Source of the DNA: Curtobacterium pusillum
Lineage (GTDB): Bacteria; Actinomycetota; Actinomycetes; Actinomycetales; Microbacteriaceae
Direction: 5' to 3'
Assembly: GCA_002025645.1 (NCBI GenBank)
Contig: CP018783.1
Location: 806,001-870,000, forward strand
Length of the DNA: 64,000 bases
The translations under genes and the position numbers were made by a program. The notes below the pieces were generated by a model. That model did no database searches, had not been told where the DNA came from, and saw only the letters and a list, made by a program, of their open reading frames with translations. Positions 44,038-53,520 of this stretch are shown here, piece after piece (positions within the stretch are counted from its first letter, which is position 1; every line of letters begins with the position of its first letter).

Positions 44038-46260
44038 TCAGTTCTTGCCGAGGAACGCGGCGTCGGACTCGTCCAGCCGCCGCGCGAGGGCCTCGCGCAG
44101 CGCAGGGTGGCCCTCGAGCTGCGGATCGGGTTCGAGGACGCGCTCGGCTTCTTCACGCGCGTCGACGATGAGGTCGGCGTGCTCGACCACCCGCAGGAGG
44201 TTGAGCGACGACCGACCGCCCGACTGTCGTTCGCCGAGGACGTCGCCCTCGCGCCGGAGCTCGAGGTCGACCCGCGCGAGCTCGAAGCCGTCGTCGGACG
44301 CCGACACCGCGTCGACGCGTTCCCGCGAGGTCGTCTCGGCCTCTGCTGCGGTCACGAGCAGGCACACGCCGGCGTACTGCCCGCGGCCGATGCGCCCGCG
44401 GAGCTGGTGGAGCTGCGAGACCCCGAAGCGGTCGGCGTCGAGCACGGCCATCATCGAGGCGTTCGGCACGTCGACGCCGACCTCGATCACGGTCGTCGCC
44501 ACGAGGACGTCGATGCCGCCCGCGGCGAAGGACGTCATGACGCGGTCCTTCTCCTCCGAGGTCATCCGGCCGTGCAGCACCTCGATCCGGCGGTCGGCGA
44601 GCACCGGCATCGTCCGCATCCGCGCCGCCGTGGCGAGCACGGTGGCCGGGGCACGCTTCGGGGCGTCGTCGCCCTCGGGGTCGGGCTCGCCGTCGTCCTC
44701 CGTGTGGGCGTCGTCGATCGCCGGGCACACCACGAAGGCCTGTCGCCCGTCGGCGAGCTCCTCGGCCATTCGGGTCCAGATGCGGGACTCCCAGCCCGGG
44801 TGCTCGGCGAGCGGCACCGTGAAGGTCTCGACGCCGGCACGACCTGACGGGAGCCCGGTGATCGTCGAGACGTCGAGGTCGCCGAACACCGTCATCGCCA
44901 CCGTGCGCGGGATCGGCGTCGCGGTGAGGACCAGCACGTGCGGCGGCGTCACGCCCTTCGTGCGGAGCGCCTCGCGCTGTTCGACGCCGAACCGGTGCTG
45001 CTCGTCGACCACGACCAGGCCGAGCTCGGCGAAGTCGACCCGGTCACCCAGGAGCGCGTGCGTGCCGACGACGAGCCGCGAACTGCCGGACGCCGCGGCG
45101 AGCAGCGCACGGCGGCGTTCGTCGGTGGACTGCGATCCGGTGAGGATCACCGGGCGGAGCTCCCCCGCGAGGTCCGGGCCGAGGAACTTCACGATCGACC
45201 GGAGGTGCTGTGCCGCGAGCACCTCCGTCGGGGCGATGAGCGCGGACTGCCCACCGGACTCGGCCACCGTGAGCATCGCGCGGATCGCCACGAGGGTCTT
45301 GCCGGAGCCGACCTCGCCCTGCACGAGACGGTGCATGGGCCAGTCCGCCGCCAGGTCGTGCGCGATCTCGGCACCGACCGACTGCTGGTCCTCGGTGAGG
45401 GTGAACGGCAGGGTGGCGTCGAACCGTTCGAGGATGCCGCCGGGTGACGCCGTCCGGGGTGTGGCTGCGGTGGCGCGGGCGGCGATCCGGCGTTGCACGA
45501 GGGCGGTCTGCAGGACGAAGGCCTCGCGGTAGCGCAGCGCGTCCTGCGCCCGCTTGAAGTCCGCGACCTTCTCGGGGCGGTGGAGCAGTTCGAGGGCGCG
45601 GCGGAACGGCACGAGGTCGAGCCTGGTCCGCACACGGCCGGGGATCGGGTCGGGGACGTCGGGCAGCGTGTCGAGCACGATCGCCATCGACTTGGCGATC
45701 TGCCACGAGGTCAGCGTCGACGTCGCCGGGTAGATCGGGATCGGCTGGCGGGAGAAGCGGATGGCCTCTTCCGACTCGGGGTCGGCGGTGGCCCGCGGGT
45801 CGTCGCGGTCGAACAGCTCGTAGTCGGGGTGCGCGAGCTGCCGCGCGCCCCGGTAGTCGCCGACCTTGCCGGAGAAGATGCCGCGCGCACCGGGCACGAG
45901 GTCCTTCGTTCGCCAGCCCTGGTTGAAGAACGTCAGGGTCAGCAGCCCCTTGCCGTCGCCGATCTTCGCTTCGAGGATCGACCCGCGTCGGGCACGCATC
46001 GTCCGTTCGCGGACGTCGACGACCTCGGCCACGATCGTCACCGACTCGCCGATCGCCAACGAGTCGAGCGCCGTCAGCGCACCACGCTCGGCGTACCGGC
46101 GGGGAGCGTGCTCGAGGAACTCGCCGACCGTGCGGTAGCCGAACGCCTTCTCGACGGCGCCCGCCGTCCGGCCGCCGAGGACGTTCGCCAACCGCGCGTC
46201 GAGCGGTGCGGGACCGAGGTCCGGCACCGCCGGCTCGGTTGTCGTTCCGGTCGTGACCAC
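44038..46260 (-). CDS. recG: ATP-dependent DNA helicase RecG
   Basis: Branch-migrating helicase that rescues stalled forks. 740 residues from GTG 46260; the longer frame to 46746 runs antisense through rsmD. N-terminal wedge/OB domain ([13 protein letters not shown]), motif [12 protein letters not shown], motif [12 protein letters not shown] (DEQH), motif [12 protein letters not shown], motif [15 protein letters not shown] short acidic insert ([15 protein letters not shown]) sits between helicase motifs. Divergent from rsmD. Confidence 0.96.
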   Translation of the reverse strand: MVTTGTTTEPAVPDLGPAPLDARLANVLGGRTAGAVEKAFGYRTVGEFLEHAPRRYAERGALTALDSLAIGESVTIVAEVVDVRERTMRARRGSILEAKIGDGKGLLTLTFFNQGWRTKDLVPGARGIFSGKVGDYRGARQLAHPDYELFDRDDPRATADPESEEAIRFSRQPIPIYPATSTLTSWQIAKSMAIVLDTLPDVPDPIPGRVRTRLDLVPFRRALELLHRPEKVADFKRAQDALRYREAFVLQTALVQRRIAARATAATPRTASPGGILERFDATLPFTLTEDQQSVGAEIAHDLAADWPMHRLVQGEVGSGKTLVAIRAMLTVAESGGQSALIAPTEVLAAQHLRSIVKFLGPDLAGELRPVILTGSQSTDERRRALLAAASGSSRLVVGTHALLGDRVDFAELGLVVVDEQHRFGVEQREALRTKGVTPPHVLVLTATPIPRTVAMTVFGDLDVSTITGLPSGRAGVETFTVPLAEHPGWESRIWTRMAEELADGRQAFVVCPAIDDAHTEDDGEPDPEGDDAPKRAPATVLATAARMRTMPVLADRRIEVLHGRMTSEEKDRVMTSFAAGGIDVLVATTVIEVGVDVPNASMMAVLDADRFGVSQLHQLRGRIGRGQYAGVCLLVTAAEAETTSRERVDAVSASDDGFELARVDLELRREGDVLGERQSGGRSSLNLLRVVEHADLIVDAREEAERVLEPDPQLEGHPALREALARRLDESDAAFLGKN

Positions 46261-46356
46261 ACGACAACGGTACCCGGCAGGACCGACGTGCCCCGTGCCT
46301 CCAGGCAGGCCTGTGGACAACCGCTGGAGCGTCCGGCGGCCCGCTACGGTGGCTGC

Positions 46357-46920
46357 ATGACCCGCATCATCGCCGGCGCCGCCGGTTCCACGACGCTCCG
46401 GGTGCCGAAGTCCGGCACCCGACCGACGAGCGACCGGGTGCGCGAGGCGCTGTTCTCGTCGCTCGAGGCACGTGGGCTGGTCGACGACACCTCGGTCGCC
46501 GACCTGTACGCCGGCACCGGCGCCCTCGGGCTCGAGGCCGCGTCGCGCGGTGCGGTCGAGGTCGTGCTCGTCGACCGGGCCTCGGCGGCGGCGCAGGCCT
46601 GTCGTGCGAACGCGAAGGCCGTGCAGCAGCGCGTGCCCGGCGTGCGGATCGACGTGCAGCCGCAGCCCGTGCTCGGGTACCTGCGCGGGACGGTCCGGAC
46701 GTTCGACCTCGTGTTCATCGACCCGCCGTACGACGTCACGGAGCACGAGATCGCCGAGGTGCTCGAGGCCTTGGTGCCGCGCCTCACGAAGGACGCCGTG
46801 GTGATCGTGGAGCGGAGCAAGCGCTCCGACGAACCGGCGTGGCCCGCGGGACTCGAGCCGTTCAGCAAGCGCAGCTACGGCGAGACCGTGGCGTGGGAGG
46901 CCGTCGTCTCGGCCCCGTAG
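46357..46920 (+). CDS. rsmD: 16S rRNA (guanine-966-N2) methyltransferase
   Basis: 187 residues from ATG 46357. MTRIIAGAAGSTTLRVPKSGTRPTSDRVREALF, DLYAGTGALGLEAASRGA (SAM site) and DLVFIDPPYDV (catalytic DPPY) define RsmD. TACGGT ends 6 bases before the ATG, so the transcript may be leaderless; no Shine-Dalgarno is visible. In most bacteria rsmD runs with coaD; here it is divergent from recG. Confidence 0.95.
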   Translation: MTRIIAGAAGSTTLRVPKSGTRPTSDRVREALFSSLEARGLVDDTSVADLYAGTGALGLEAASRGAVEVVLVDRASAAAQACRANAKAVQQRVPGVRIDVQPQPVLGYLRGTVRTFDLVFIDPPYDVTEHEIAEVLEALVPRLTKDAVVIVERSKRSDEPAWPAGLEPFSKRSYGETVAWEAVVSAP

Positions 46921-46940
46921 TGCTGACGACCCGGAGCGCG

Positions 46941-47945
46941 TCAGCCGGCGGCGCCGTCCCAGTCGGCGTAGGGGTCCCAGCCGGTCGTCGGCACGGTGGC
47001 GCCCCCGTGGACGAGGTCCGCGTCGCCGCGGTCGAGCACGACACCGATGCGCCGGAACCCCCCAGGCAGCGCCGTGTCCGGCGGGAACGTCGCGAGCAGA
47101 CCGTGGTCCTCGCCACCGTGCAGCGCGACGTCGTCGAGGGCAGGACCGTCGAGCGCAACATCGAGCGACAGCGTGACCCGGCTGGCCCGGGCGAGCCGTC
47201 CGGCGTCGATCGCCAGGCCGTCGGAGAGGTCGAGCATCGCCGTCGCACCGGCGGTGGCGGCGAGCGGCCCGTCCGCGATGGGCGGCACCGGGCGCCGCTG
47301 TCGTGCGACGTCCGGGTCGGCATCCGCGCCGCTCGCGACCGTCGCGGCGCGGGACGGTTCGCCGGCGGCATCGACGCCCTCGCGGAACAGCCGGGTCAGA
47401 CCGCGTGCAGCCGCCCCCAGTTCGCCCGAGACCGCGACGACGTCACCCGGGCGGGCGCCGGAGCGGACGACCGGCGGCCGCCCCTGGAGGTCACCGAACG
47501 CCGTCACCGACACCGTGAACGTCGCCGAGGTGGACAGGTCCCCGCCGACCACGCCGCAGCCGGGCGCGAGGGCGTCCACGGCGAGGCGCACCCCGTCGGC
47601 GAAGGACTCGAGGACGGCGACCGGGGTGTCCTGCGGTGCCGCGAGCGCGATGACGAGGCCGGTGGGCACGGCACCCATCGCGCACACGTCGGAGAGGTTC
47701 GTGGCGGCTGCCTTCCAGCCGAGGTCCGCCGGCGACGACCACGCCCACCGGAAGTCCGGACCGTGGACCATCATGTCCGTCGTCACCACGAACCGGCCGT
47801 CCGGTGCGGCGACGACCGCGCAGTCGTCGCCGGGACCGAGCAGCGGTGAGCCCGCGGGCAGCCGTCGGACGATGCGGTCGAGGACGACGAGTTCGCCGAG
47901 GTCCCCCACGGTCGGTCCGGCCCAGGCGTCGTACGTCGCGTCCAC
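46941..47945 (-). CDS. thiL: Thiamine-monophosphate kinase
   Basis: Makes thiamine diphosphate from thiamine phosphate. 334 residues from GTG 47945. GPGDDCAVVAAPDG, VTTDMMVHGPDF, DLGWKAAATNLSDVCAMGAVP and GGDLSTSATFTVSV are the AIR-synthase-like ATP and Mg2+ sites; LDLSDGLAIDAGRLARAS follows. An insert near residues 205-235 (GEPSRAATVASGADADPD) lengthens the middle. Divergent from the DUF3515 gene by 24 bp. Confidence 0.95.
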   Translation of the reverse strand: MDATYDAWAGPTVGDLGELVVLDRIVRRLPAGSPLLGPGDDCAVVAAPDGRFVVTTDMMVHGPDFRWAWSSPADLGWKAAATNLSDVCAMGAVPTGLVIALAAPQDTPVAVLESFADGVRLAVDALAPGCGVVGGDLSTSATFTVSVTAFGDLQGRPPVVRSGARPGDVVAVSGELGAAARGLTRLFREGVDAAGEPSRAATVASGADADPDVARQRRPVPPIADGPLAATAGATAMLDLSDGLAIDAGRLARASRVTLSLDVALDGPALDDVALHGGEDHGLLATFPPDTALPGGFRRIGVVLDRGDADLVHGGATVPTTGWDPYADWDGAAG

Positions 47946-47969
47946 ACGAGAACGGTAGCCTGGACGTCG
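47946..47969. promoter_or_regulatory. Overlapping divergent promoter, thiL / DUF3515 gene
   Basis: The whole gap is 24 bp. On the plus strand TAGCCT (47956-47961) ends 8 bases before ATG 47970; on the minus strand TACCGT (47957-47952) ends 6 bases before GTG 47945. The two -10 boxes overlap, and both transcripts should be leaderless or nearly so. No -35 is convincing. Confidence 0.55.
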
Positions 47970-48455
47970 ATGGACACCGTGCGCCGACCCTCCCGGAAGA
48001 TCGCGATCGTGGGCGTCGTCGTGACCCTCGCCGCCGGACTCACGGGGTGCACGAACGCCGTCGCGATGTCCCCGGCCCCCTCCGCGAACGACGCCGCGTG
48101 CGCCGCTGCCCAGGTGCGTCTGCCGGGAGCCGTCGACACCAAGTTCGACCTGCGCAACACCAACGCGCAGTCGACCGCTGCGTGGGGCGACCCGGAAGCA
48201 GCGATCTACCACTGCGGGGTCACGGTGCCGACGGTGTCCGACCTGCCCTGCTTCGACCAGGGCGGCGTCGACTGGATCCGGGACGACCGCGGCAAGCAGA
48301 TCGTCTACACGACGTTCGGCCGCTCCCCCGCGGTGCAGGTGGTCATCGAGACGTCCCTGACCACGTCGCAGGTCATCCAGGACCTGACGGACGCCGTCTC
48401 GACGCTCCCGAAGGACGGGCACAAGTGCCTCGACGCGTCCGAGGTGCAGGGCTGA
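47970..48455 (+). CDS. DUF3515 lipoprotein
   Basis: 161 residues. Signal peptide KIAIVGVVVTLAAGLTGC with a lipobox LTGC, so anchored outside the membrane. Mature part has five more Cys (AAC, YHCGV, LPCFD, HKCLD), at least two likely disulfide pairs, and ends KDGHKCLDASEVQG. DUF3515 proteins lie beside thiL and ddl across actinobacteria; function unknown. Convergent with ddl. Confidence 0.88.
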   Translation: MDTVRRPSRKIAIVGVVVTLAAGLTGCTNAVAMSPAPSANDAACAAAQVRLPGAVDTKFDLRNTNAQSTAAWGDPEAAIYHCGVTVPTVSDLPCFDQGGVDWIRDDRGKQIVYTTFGRSPAVQVVIETSLTTSQVIQDLTDAVSTLPKDGHKCLDASEVQG

Positions 48456-48470
48456 CACCCTGTCCGCGGG

Positions 48471-49568
48471 TCAGCGGACGGCTGCCCGCCCCAGCTCGAT
48501 GAGCTCCGACACGAGTTCCGGGTAGGAGACCCCGGACGCGGCCCAGCACCGCGGGTACATCGACAGCGGGGTGAACCCCGGCATCGTGTTGACCTCGTTC
48601 ACGACGAAGCCGTCGTCGGTCAGGAAGCAGTCGACCCGGGCGAGTCCCGCGCCGCCGATCGCCTCGAACGCCCGGGCACCGATCGACCGGATCTCGTCGG
48701 TCTGCGTCTCGGTGAGCGGCGCCGGGCAGAGCAGGGACTCGTCCCCACCGAGGTACTTCGACTCGAAGTCGTAGAAGCCGGCCTCGTCGACGACGATCTC
48801 GCCGGGCAGGCTCGTGCGCGGGACGCCGTCGCGACCCTCGAGCACGGCGACCTCGACCTCGCGGCCGATCACCCGCGGCTCGACGATCACCTTGGAGTCG
48901 TGCTCGAACGCCAGGTCCATCGCGGCACCCAGCTGCGACGGCTCGTCGACGCGGGAGACGCCCATGCTCGACCCGGCGCGGGCGGGCTTGACGAAGAGCG
49001 GCCAACCGTGCGCCGCGACGGCCTCGGCGACGTCCACCGGGTCGGCTGCCCACTCGCGGCGCAGCACCGTGGTCCACGGCGCCACGCGGAGTCCGGCGTG
49101 CTCGAGGACGGCCTTGGCGACGTGCTTGTCCATGGCCAGGGCGCTCGCGAGCACCCCGTCGCCCACGTACGGCAGACCGGCGATCTCGAGCAGGCCCTGC
49201 ACCGTGCCGTCCTCACCGAACGGGCCGTGCAGGATCGGGAAGACGATGTCGACGGCGAGGGTCGTGACCGAGCCGTCCGGGTGCGACACGACGAGCTCGT
49301 TTGTCGCCGGGGACGTCGGGAAGGCCACACGCGTGCCGTTGTCCGGGACCGTCGGCAGCGCGCCGTCACGGATCGCCAGCTGCGCCGGGTCGTCGGGCTG
49401 GAGCGTGAACGCGCCGTCCTTCGTGATGCCGACGGGGACGATCTCGTACACGGACCGGTCGACGACGTCCATGATGCCGCCGGCGGTCACGCAGCTGATC
49501 TCGTGCTCGCTGGAGCGGCCGCCGAACAGCACGGCGACGGTCGTCGGCGCGGGAGCGATCGTGGGCAT
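48471..49568 (-). CDS. ddl: D-alanine--D-alanine ligase
   Basis: Makes the D-Ala-D-Ala end of peptidoglycan precursors. 365 residues from ATG 49568 (AGGGGGA upstream). AVLFGGRSSEHEISCVTA, FPILHGPFGEDGTVQGLLE, AMDKHVAKAVLEHAGL, FVKPARAGSSMGVSRV and FVVNEVNTMPGFT are ATP-grasp and Ddl motifs. Phe in the F/Y active-site position (ESKYLGG region carries Tyr) was not resolved further. Last gene of the leuC-ddl series, 32 bp after gpsA. Confidence 0.96.
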   Translation of the reverse strand: MPTIAPAPTTVAVLFGGRSSEHEISCVTAGGIMDVVDRSVYEIVPVGITKDGAFTLQPDDPAQLAIRDGALPTVPDNGTRVAFPTSPATNELVVSHPDGSVTTLAVDIVFPILHGPFGEDGTVQGLLEIAGLPYVGDGVLASALAMDKHVAKAVLEHAGLRVAPWTTVLRREWAADPVDVAEAVAAHGWPLFVKPARAGSSMGVSRVDEPSQLGAAMDLAFEHDSKVIVEPRVIGREVEVAVLEGRDGVPRTSLPGEIVVDEAGFYDFESKYLGGDESLLCPAPLTETQTDEIRSIGARAFEAIGGAGLARVDCFLTDDGFVVNEVNTMPGFTPLSMYPRCWAASGVSYPELVSELIELGRAAVR

Positions 49569-49600
49569 GGCAATCCCCCTGGTGGTCGGGACCGGACCGG

Positions 49601-50713
49601 TCACTCGCCCTGGGGCTCGTCGGTCTCGGTGAGGTGCGGCGCGATGTTGCGCGGATCGAGCCTACCCGCGAGGACCTCGGCGACCTGTCCCACGATGGGC
49701 ATGTCGACGCCGTTGGCCGCGGCCAGCTCGAGGATCGGGGCCACGGACGCCAGGCCCTCGGCGGTCTGGTTCATCTGCCGCACGACCTCGTCGAAGCGGT
49801 ACCCCTGGCCCAGCAAGCGGCCGGCGGTGTTGTTGCGCGAGAGCGGCGACTGGCAGGTGGCGATGAGGTCGCCGAGTCCGGCGAGCCCGGACAGCGTCGA
49901 CGGCTGGGCGCCGAACGACACCGCGAAGTCGGTCATCTCGGCGAGACCGCGGGTGATGATCGAGGCCTTCGTGTTCTCGCCGTAGCCGACGCCGTCGACG
50001 ATGCCGATCGCGACGGCGATGAGGTTCTTCAGCACGCCGCCGAACTCGGTGCCGATGACGTCGGTGTTGATGAACGAGCGGAAGTACGGGTTCGTGGCGA
50101 CGGCGGCGACGGCGCTCGCGGTCTCCGAGCTGGTCGACGACACCACGGCCGCGGTGGGCTGCCGGCGGGCGATCTCGAGCGCGAGGTTCGGCCCGCTCGC
50201 CACGGCGATCCGGTCGCGGTCGATGCCGAGGCCCTCGTGCAGGACCTCGCTCATGCGCAGCCCCGTCGCCTTCTCGACGCCCTTCATCAGGCTGACGACG
50301 GGCACGTCGGGACCGAGCAGGTCACGGATGGCGGCGAGGTTGGACCGCAACGACTGCGACGGCACCGAGACGTACACCTGCTCCGCGCCGGACAGCACCG
50401 ACTCGAGCGACGTCGACGCCGTGAGCGTACGCGGGAGGTTGATGCCGGGCAGGTACTCGGAGTTCCGCTTCGTCTCGGTGATCTCCCGCGCGACCTCAGG
50501 TCGGCGAGCCCACAGCACGGTACGGGCACCACCCTCGGCGAGGACCTTCGCGAACGTGGTCCCCCAGCTGCCGGCGCCGATGACGGCGACGCGGGGTTTG
50601 TCGGTCGACTGCATGACCACCCGGATCGCTGCGGTGTCGACCGCGCCCGGAGCGGCGACCGCGGGGTCCGGATGGTCCTCGTGCGGGCGGAGGCCCGGTC
50701 CCTGGTCACTCAA
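49601..50713 (-). CDS. gpsA: Glycerol-3-phosphate dehydrogenase (NAD(P)+)
   Basis: Reduces dihydroxyacetone phosphate to glycerol 3-phosphate for phospholipids. Core motifs: RVAVIGAGSWGTTFAKVLAEGG, VSVPSQSLRSNL, LMKGVEKATGLRMSE, ASGPNLALEIA, GTEFGGVLKNLIAVAIGIVDG (catalytic Lys), LAGLGDLIATCQSPLSRNN. Two starts are possible: TTG 50713 (370 residues; AAGGAG within the plsC end, 8-bp overlap) or ATG 50614 (337 residues, the usual family length). Coupled to plsC, its downstream partner in lipid synthesis. Confidence 0.95.
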   Translation of the reverse strand: MSDQGPGLRPHEDHPDPAVAAPGAVDTAAIRVVMQSTDKPRVAVIGAGSWGTTFAKVLAEGGARTVLWARRPEVAREITETKRNSEYLPGINLPRTLTASTSLESVLSGAEQVYVSVPSQSLRSNLAAIRDLLGPDVPVVSLMKGVEKATGLRMSEVLHEGLGIDRDRIAVASGPNLALEIARRQPTAAVVSSTSSETASAVAAVATNPYFRSFINTDVIGTEFGGVLKNLIAVAIGIVDGVGYGENTKASIITRGLAEMTDFAVSFGAQPSTLSGLAGLGDLIATCQSPLSRNNTAGRLLGQGYRFDEVVRQMNQTAEGLASVAPILELAAANGVDMPIVGQVAEVLAGRLDPRNIAPHLTETDEPQGE

Positions 50714-51551
50714 ACTTGCCGGTCTCCTTCTGGTTGTTCGCCGCCGGGTCCCAGCGGGTCGCGGGAGCCTGCTCCCCGCGGAGCTGCTCGAGCAGCGCCG
50801 TGATGTGCTGCATGAGGACCTCGGTGGCCTCGACGAGCATCTGCTGGTCGATCGGCCGACCGCGGTAGGCGGACAGGTCGACGGGGTCGCCGACGATGAC
50901 GTCCACGCGCGAGCGCGGGAACAGGCGCAGCTTGTTCGAGTACCGCGCCATGATCCCCTGCGTGCCCCAGTGGGCCATCGGGATCAGGGGCACGTCGTTC
51001 TCGAGCGCGATCCGGACCGCACCGGTCTTGCCGCGCATCGGCCAGAGGTCGGGGTCGCGGGTGAGCGTGCCCTCGGGGTAGACGATGATCGCACCGCCCT
51101 GCTCGATGAGCGACCGCCCGCCGCCGAGCGGGTCGCTCAACCGCGTGCGACCGGAGCGCTCGACCGGGATCTGCCCCATGCCGGACATCAGCTTGCCGAA
51201 CACGGGCACCTTGAACAGCGACGCCTTGGCGAGGAACCGCGGCGCACGTCGACTCAGGTACACGGCGGTGCCGACCACGAGCGGGTCGATGTTCGTGAAG
51301 TGGTTCGGCGCGAGCACGAACGCACCGTCCTCAGGCAGGCGGTTCGGACCCACCCAGTGGTAGTTCGACGAGAACCGGAAGACCGGGATCACGACCGAGG
51401 CGGTGATGCGGAACGCGCGGTTGAGCTCCCCGCGCTTCCAGCGTCGCCCAGGCACCGGCACGCCGGTCGCGACCGGCGTGGCGGACGCACCACGTGCCTC
51501 CAGGCCGTCACCAGGACGCGACGGGCCGTCACCCGACTGCGAAGCCGACAC
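50706..51551 (-). CDS. plsC: 1-acyl-sn-glycerol-3-phosphate acyltransferase
   Basis: 281 residues from GTG 51551. LAPNHFTNIDPLV gives the NHxxxxD catalytic motif (block I), FVLAPN before it; PVFGKLMSGMGQIPVER is block II; VYPEGTLTRDP is block III; PLIPMAHWG block IV. A Pro/Gly/Arg-rich N-terminal stretch of about 40 residues precedes an amphipathic helix. With gpsA and the murA upstream this couples lipid and wall precursor genes. 5 bp after murA. Confidence 0.93.
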   Translation of the reverse strand: MSASQSGDGPSRPGDGLEARGASATPVATGVPVPGRRWKRGELNRAFRITASVVIPVFRFSSNYHWVGPNRLPEDGAFVLAPNHFTNIDPLVVGTAVYLSRRAPRFLAKASLFKVPVFGKLMSGMGQIPVERSGRTRLSDPLGGGRSLIEQGGAIIVYPEGTLTRDPDLWPMRGKTGAVRIALENDVPLIPMAHWGTQGIMARYSNKLRLFPRSRVDVIVGDPVDLSAYRGRPIDQQMLVEATEVLMQHITALLEQLRGEQAPATRWDPAANNQKETGKFE

Positions 51552-51556
51552 CGCGC

Positions 51557-52924
51557 TCAGCCCGCGAAGTCGAAGTCCGCGCCGAGCTTGCGCAGCTTCG
51601 GGATGAAGTGCTCGTAGCCGCGGCTGATGATGCCGACGTTCGTGATGTGGGACTCGCCGTCGGCAGTCAACGCCGCGATGAGGTGGCTGAAGCCGCCGCG
51701 CAGGTCGGGGACACGCACGTTCGCGGCGTGCAGCGTCGTCGGGCCGGTGACGACCGCGGCCTGCTCGAACGGACGGCGGGCGACGCGACGGTCGTGACCG
51801 GGCAGTCCCTCCTTGTGCACGACGATGTCGGCACCCATCTCGTTGAGCGCGTCGGTGAAGCCGAAGCGGTTCTCGTACACGGTCTCGTGCACGATGCTCT
51901 GGCCCTCGGCCTGCGTCAGGGCGACGACGAGCGGCTGCTGCCAGTCCGTCATGAAGCCGGGGTGCACGTCGGTCTCGATGACGACGGGCTTCAGGGTCTC
52001 GAGCTCCCGGTAGAACCGGATGCCGTCCTCCTGGATGTCGAAGCCGCCGCCGACCTTGCGGAAGACGTTGAGGAACGTCATGAGCTCCTGCTGCTTCGCG
52101 CCCTCGACGAAGATGTCGCCGTTGGTCGCGAGTGCCGCGGATGCCCAGCTGGCGGCCTCGTTGCGGTCGTTGATCGCGCGGTGCGTGTAGCCGCGCAGCG
52201 ACTGGACGCCCTCGATGAAGATGACGCGGTTCGGCTCGACCGAGACGATGGCGCCCATCTTCTGCAGGATCGCGATGAGGTCCATGATCTCGGGCTCGAT
52301 CGCGGCGTTCCGGAGCTCGGTGACGCCCTCGGCGAGGGTCGCGGACAGCAGGACCTGCTCGGTCGCGCCGACGCTCGGGTACGGCAGCTCGATGTACGCG
52401 CCCTTGAGGCCGTTCGGCGCCGTGAGGTGGATCCCGTTGACCTGCTTGTCGACGACGGCCCCCATCGCACGGAGCGCGTCGAGGTGGAAGTCGATCGGGC
52501 GGTCACCGATGCGGCAGCCGCCGAGGTCGGGGATGAACGCCTCGCCGAGCTTGTGCAGCAGCGGGCCGCAGAACAGGATCGGGATGCGGCTCGAGCCCGC
52601 GTGGGCGTCGATCTCGGCGAAGTGCGCCGACTCGACGTTCGACGGGTCGAGGATGAGTTCGCCTCGTGCAGGATCGGTGATGCGCACACCGTGCACCTCG
52701 AGCAGGCCGCGGACGACCTTGACGTCGGAGATGTCCGGGACGTCCTTGAGGATCGACGGGGTGTCCCCGAGCAGCGACGCCACCATGGCCTTGGTCGCGA
52801 GGTTCTTCGCCCCACGGACCTCGATGCGCCCCACGAGCGGCTTGCCCCCGCGGATGACGATCTCGTCCGACTTGAGGCCCACGCGCGCCCCTGCGGCGGC
52901 TGCGTCCTGTACGAGAGAGTTCAC
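51557..52924 (-). CDS. murA: UDP-N-acetylglucosamine 1-carboxyvinyltransferase
   Basis: First committed step of peptidoglycan synthesis. 455 residues from GTG 52924, whose G is shared with the leuD TAG stop. RGAKNLATKAMVASLLGDTP carries the Lys-Asn pair; the catalytic Cys is kept (DLGGCRIGDRPIDFH, Cys 137), which predicts fosfomycin-type sensitivity rather than the Asp variant of mycobacteria; NPYF-like tail absent. EVRG, HPGFMTDWQQPL and DLRGGFSHLIAAL complete the pattern. It is a fold relative of the EPSP-like domain at 25443, but clearly a separate family. Confidence 0.96.
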   Translation of the reverse strand: MNSLVQDAAAAGARVGLKSDEIVIRGGKPLVGRIEVRGAKNLATKAMVASLLGDTPSILKDVPDISDVKVVRGLLEVHGVRITDPARGELILDPSNVESAHFAEIDAHAGSSRIPILFCGPLLHKLGEAFIPDLGGCRIGDRPIDFHLDALRAMGAVVDKQVNGIHLTAPNGLKGAYIELPYPSVGATEQVLLSATLAEGVTELRNAAIEPEIMDLIAILQKMGAIVSVEPNRVIFIEGVQSLRGYTHRAINDRNEAASWASAALATNGDIFVEGAKQQELMTFLNVFRKVGGGFDIQEDGIRFYRELETLKPVVIETDVHPGFMTDWQQPLVVALTQAEGQSIVHETVYENRFGFTDALNEMGADIVVHKEGLPGHDRRVARRPFEQAAVVTGPTTLHAANVRVPDLRGGFSHLIAALTADGESHITNVGIISRGYEHFIPKLRKLGADFDFAG

Positions 52925-53520
52925 TACTTCACCGGCAATGTCTTCGGCCGCCAACGGGAGCGGCGGGATTCGAACTCCGTGATCGAGGTCTCGTCACGGA
53001 GGGTGAGCCCGATGTCGTCGAGCCCTTCCATCAACCGCCAACGAGTGTAAGCGTCGATCTCGAACGGGATGTCCACATCGCCGAGCGACACGCGCTGGGC
53101 CACGAGGTCGACCGTCGCGGACACCCCCGGGTTCCGCTCGATCTCGGCCCAGAGCGCCTCGACTTCCGATTCGGTCACGATCGCGGTGACCAGGCCCTGC
53201 TTGCCCGCGTTGCCCTTGAAGATGTCCGCGAAGCGGGGCGAGATCACGACCGCGAAGCCGAAGTCGCGGAGCGCCCAGACGGCGTGCTCGCGGCTCGACC
53301 CGGTGCCGAAGTCCGGACCGGCGACGAGCACCTTCGCACCCTGGAACGACGGCTGGTTGAGCACGAAGTCGGGGTCCTGCCGCCAGCCGGAGAACAGCGC
53401 GTCCTCGAACCCCGTCTTCGTGACGCGCTTGAGGTAGACCGCGGGGATGATCTGGTCGGTGTCGACGTTGGAGCGCTTCAGGGGCGCGGCGATGCCGGTG
53501 ACGGTGGTGATCTTGTCCAT
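52924..53520 (-). CDS. leuD: 3-isopropylmalate dehydratase small subunit
   Basis: 198 residues from ATG 53520, one base shared with the leuC stop (TGATG). [43 protein letters not shown] and [18 protein letters not shown] are the swivel-domain motifs. Pairs with LeuC to isomerise 2- to 3-isopropylmalate in leucine synthesis. Internal ORF signals extending it upstream belong to antisense or leuC frames. Confidence 0.97.
   Translation of the reverse strand: MDKITTVTGIAAPLKRSNVDTDQIIPAVYLKRVTKTGFEDALFSGWRQDPDFVLNQPSFQGAKVLVAGPDFGTGSSREHAVWALRDFGFAVVISPRFADIFKGNAGKQGLVTAIVTESEVEALWAEIERNPGVSATVDLVAQRVSLGDVDIPFEIDAYTRWRLMEGLDDIGLTLRDETSITEFESRRSRWRPKTLPVK

Noticed and set aside
44038..46746. Longer recG start at 46746
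   Set aside because: Would run antisense through most of rsmD; GTG 46260 gives a family-length protein.
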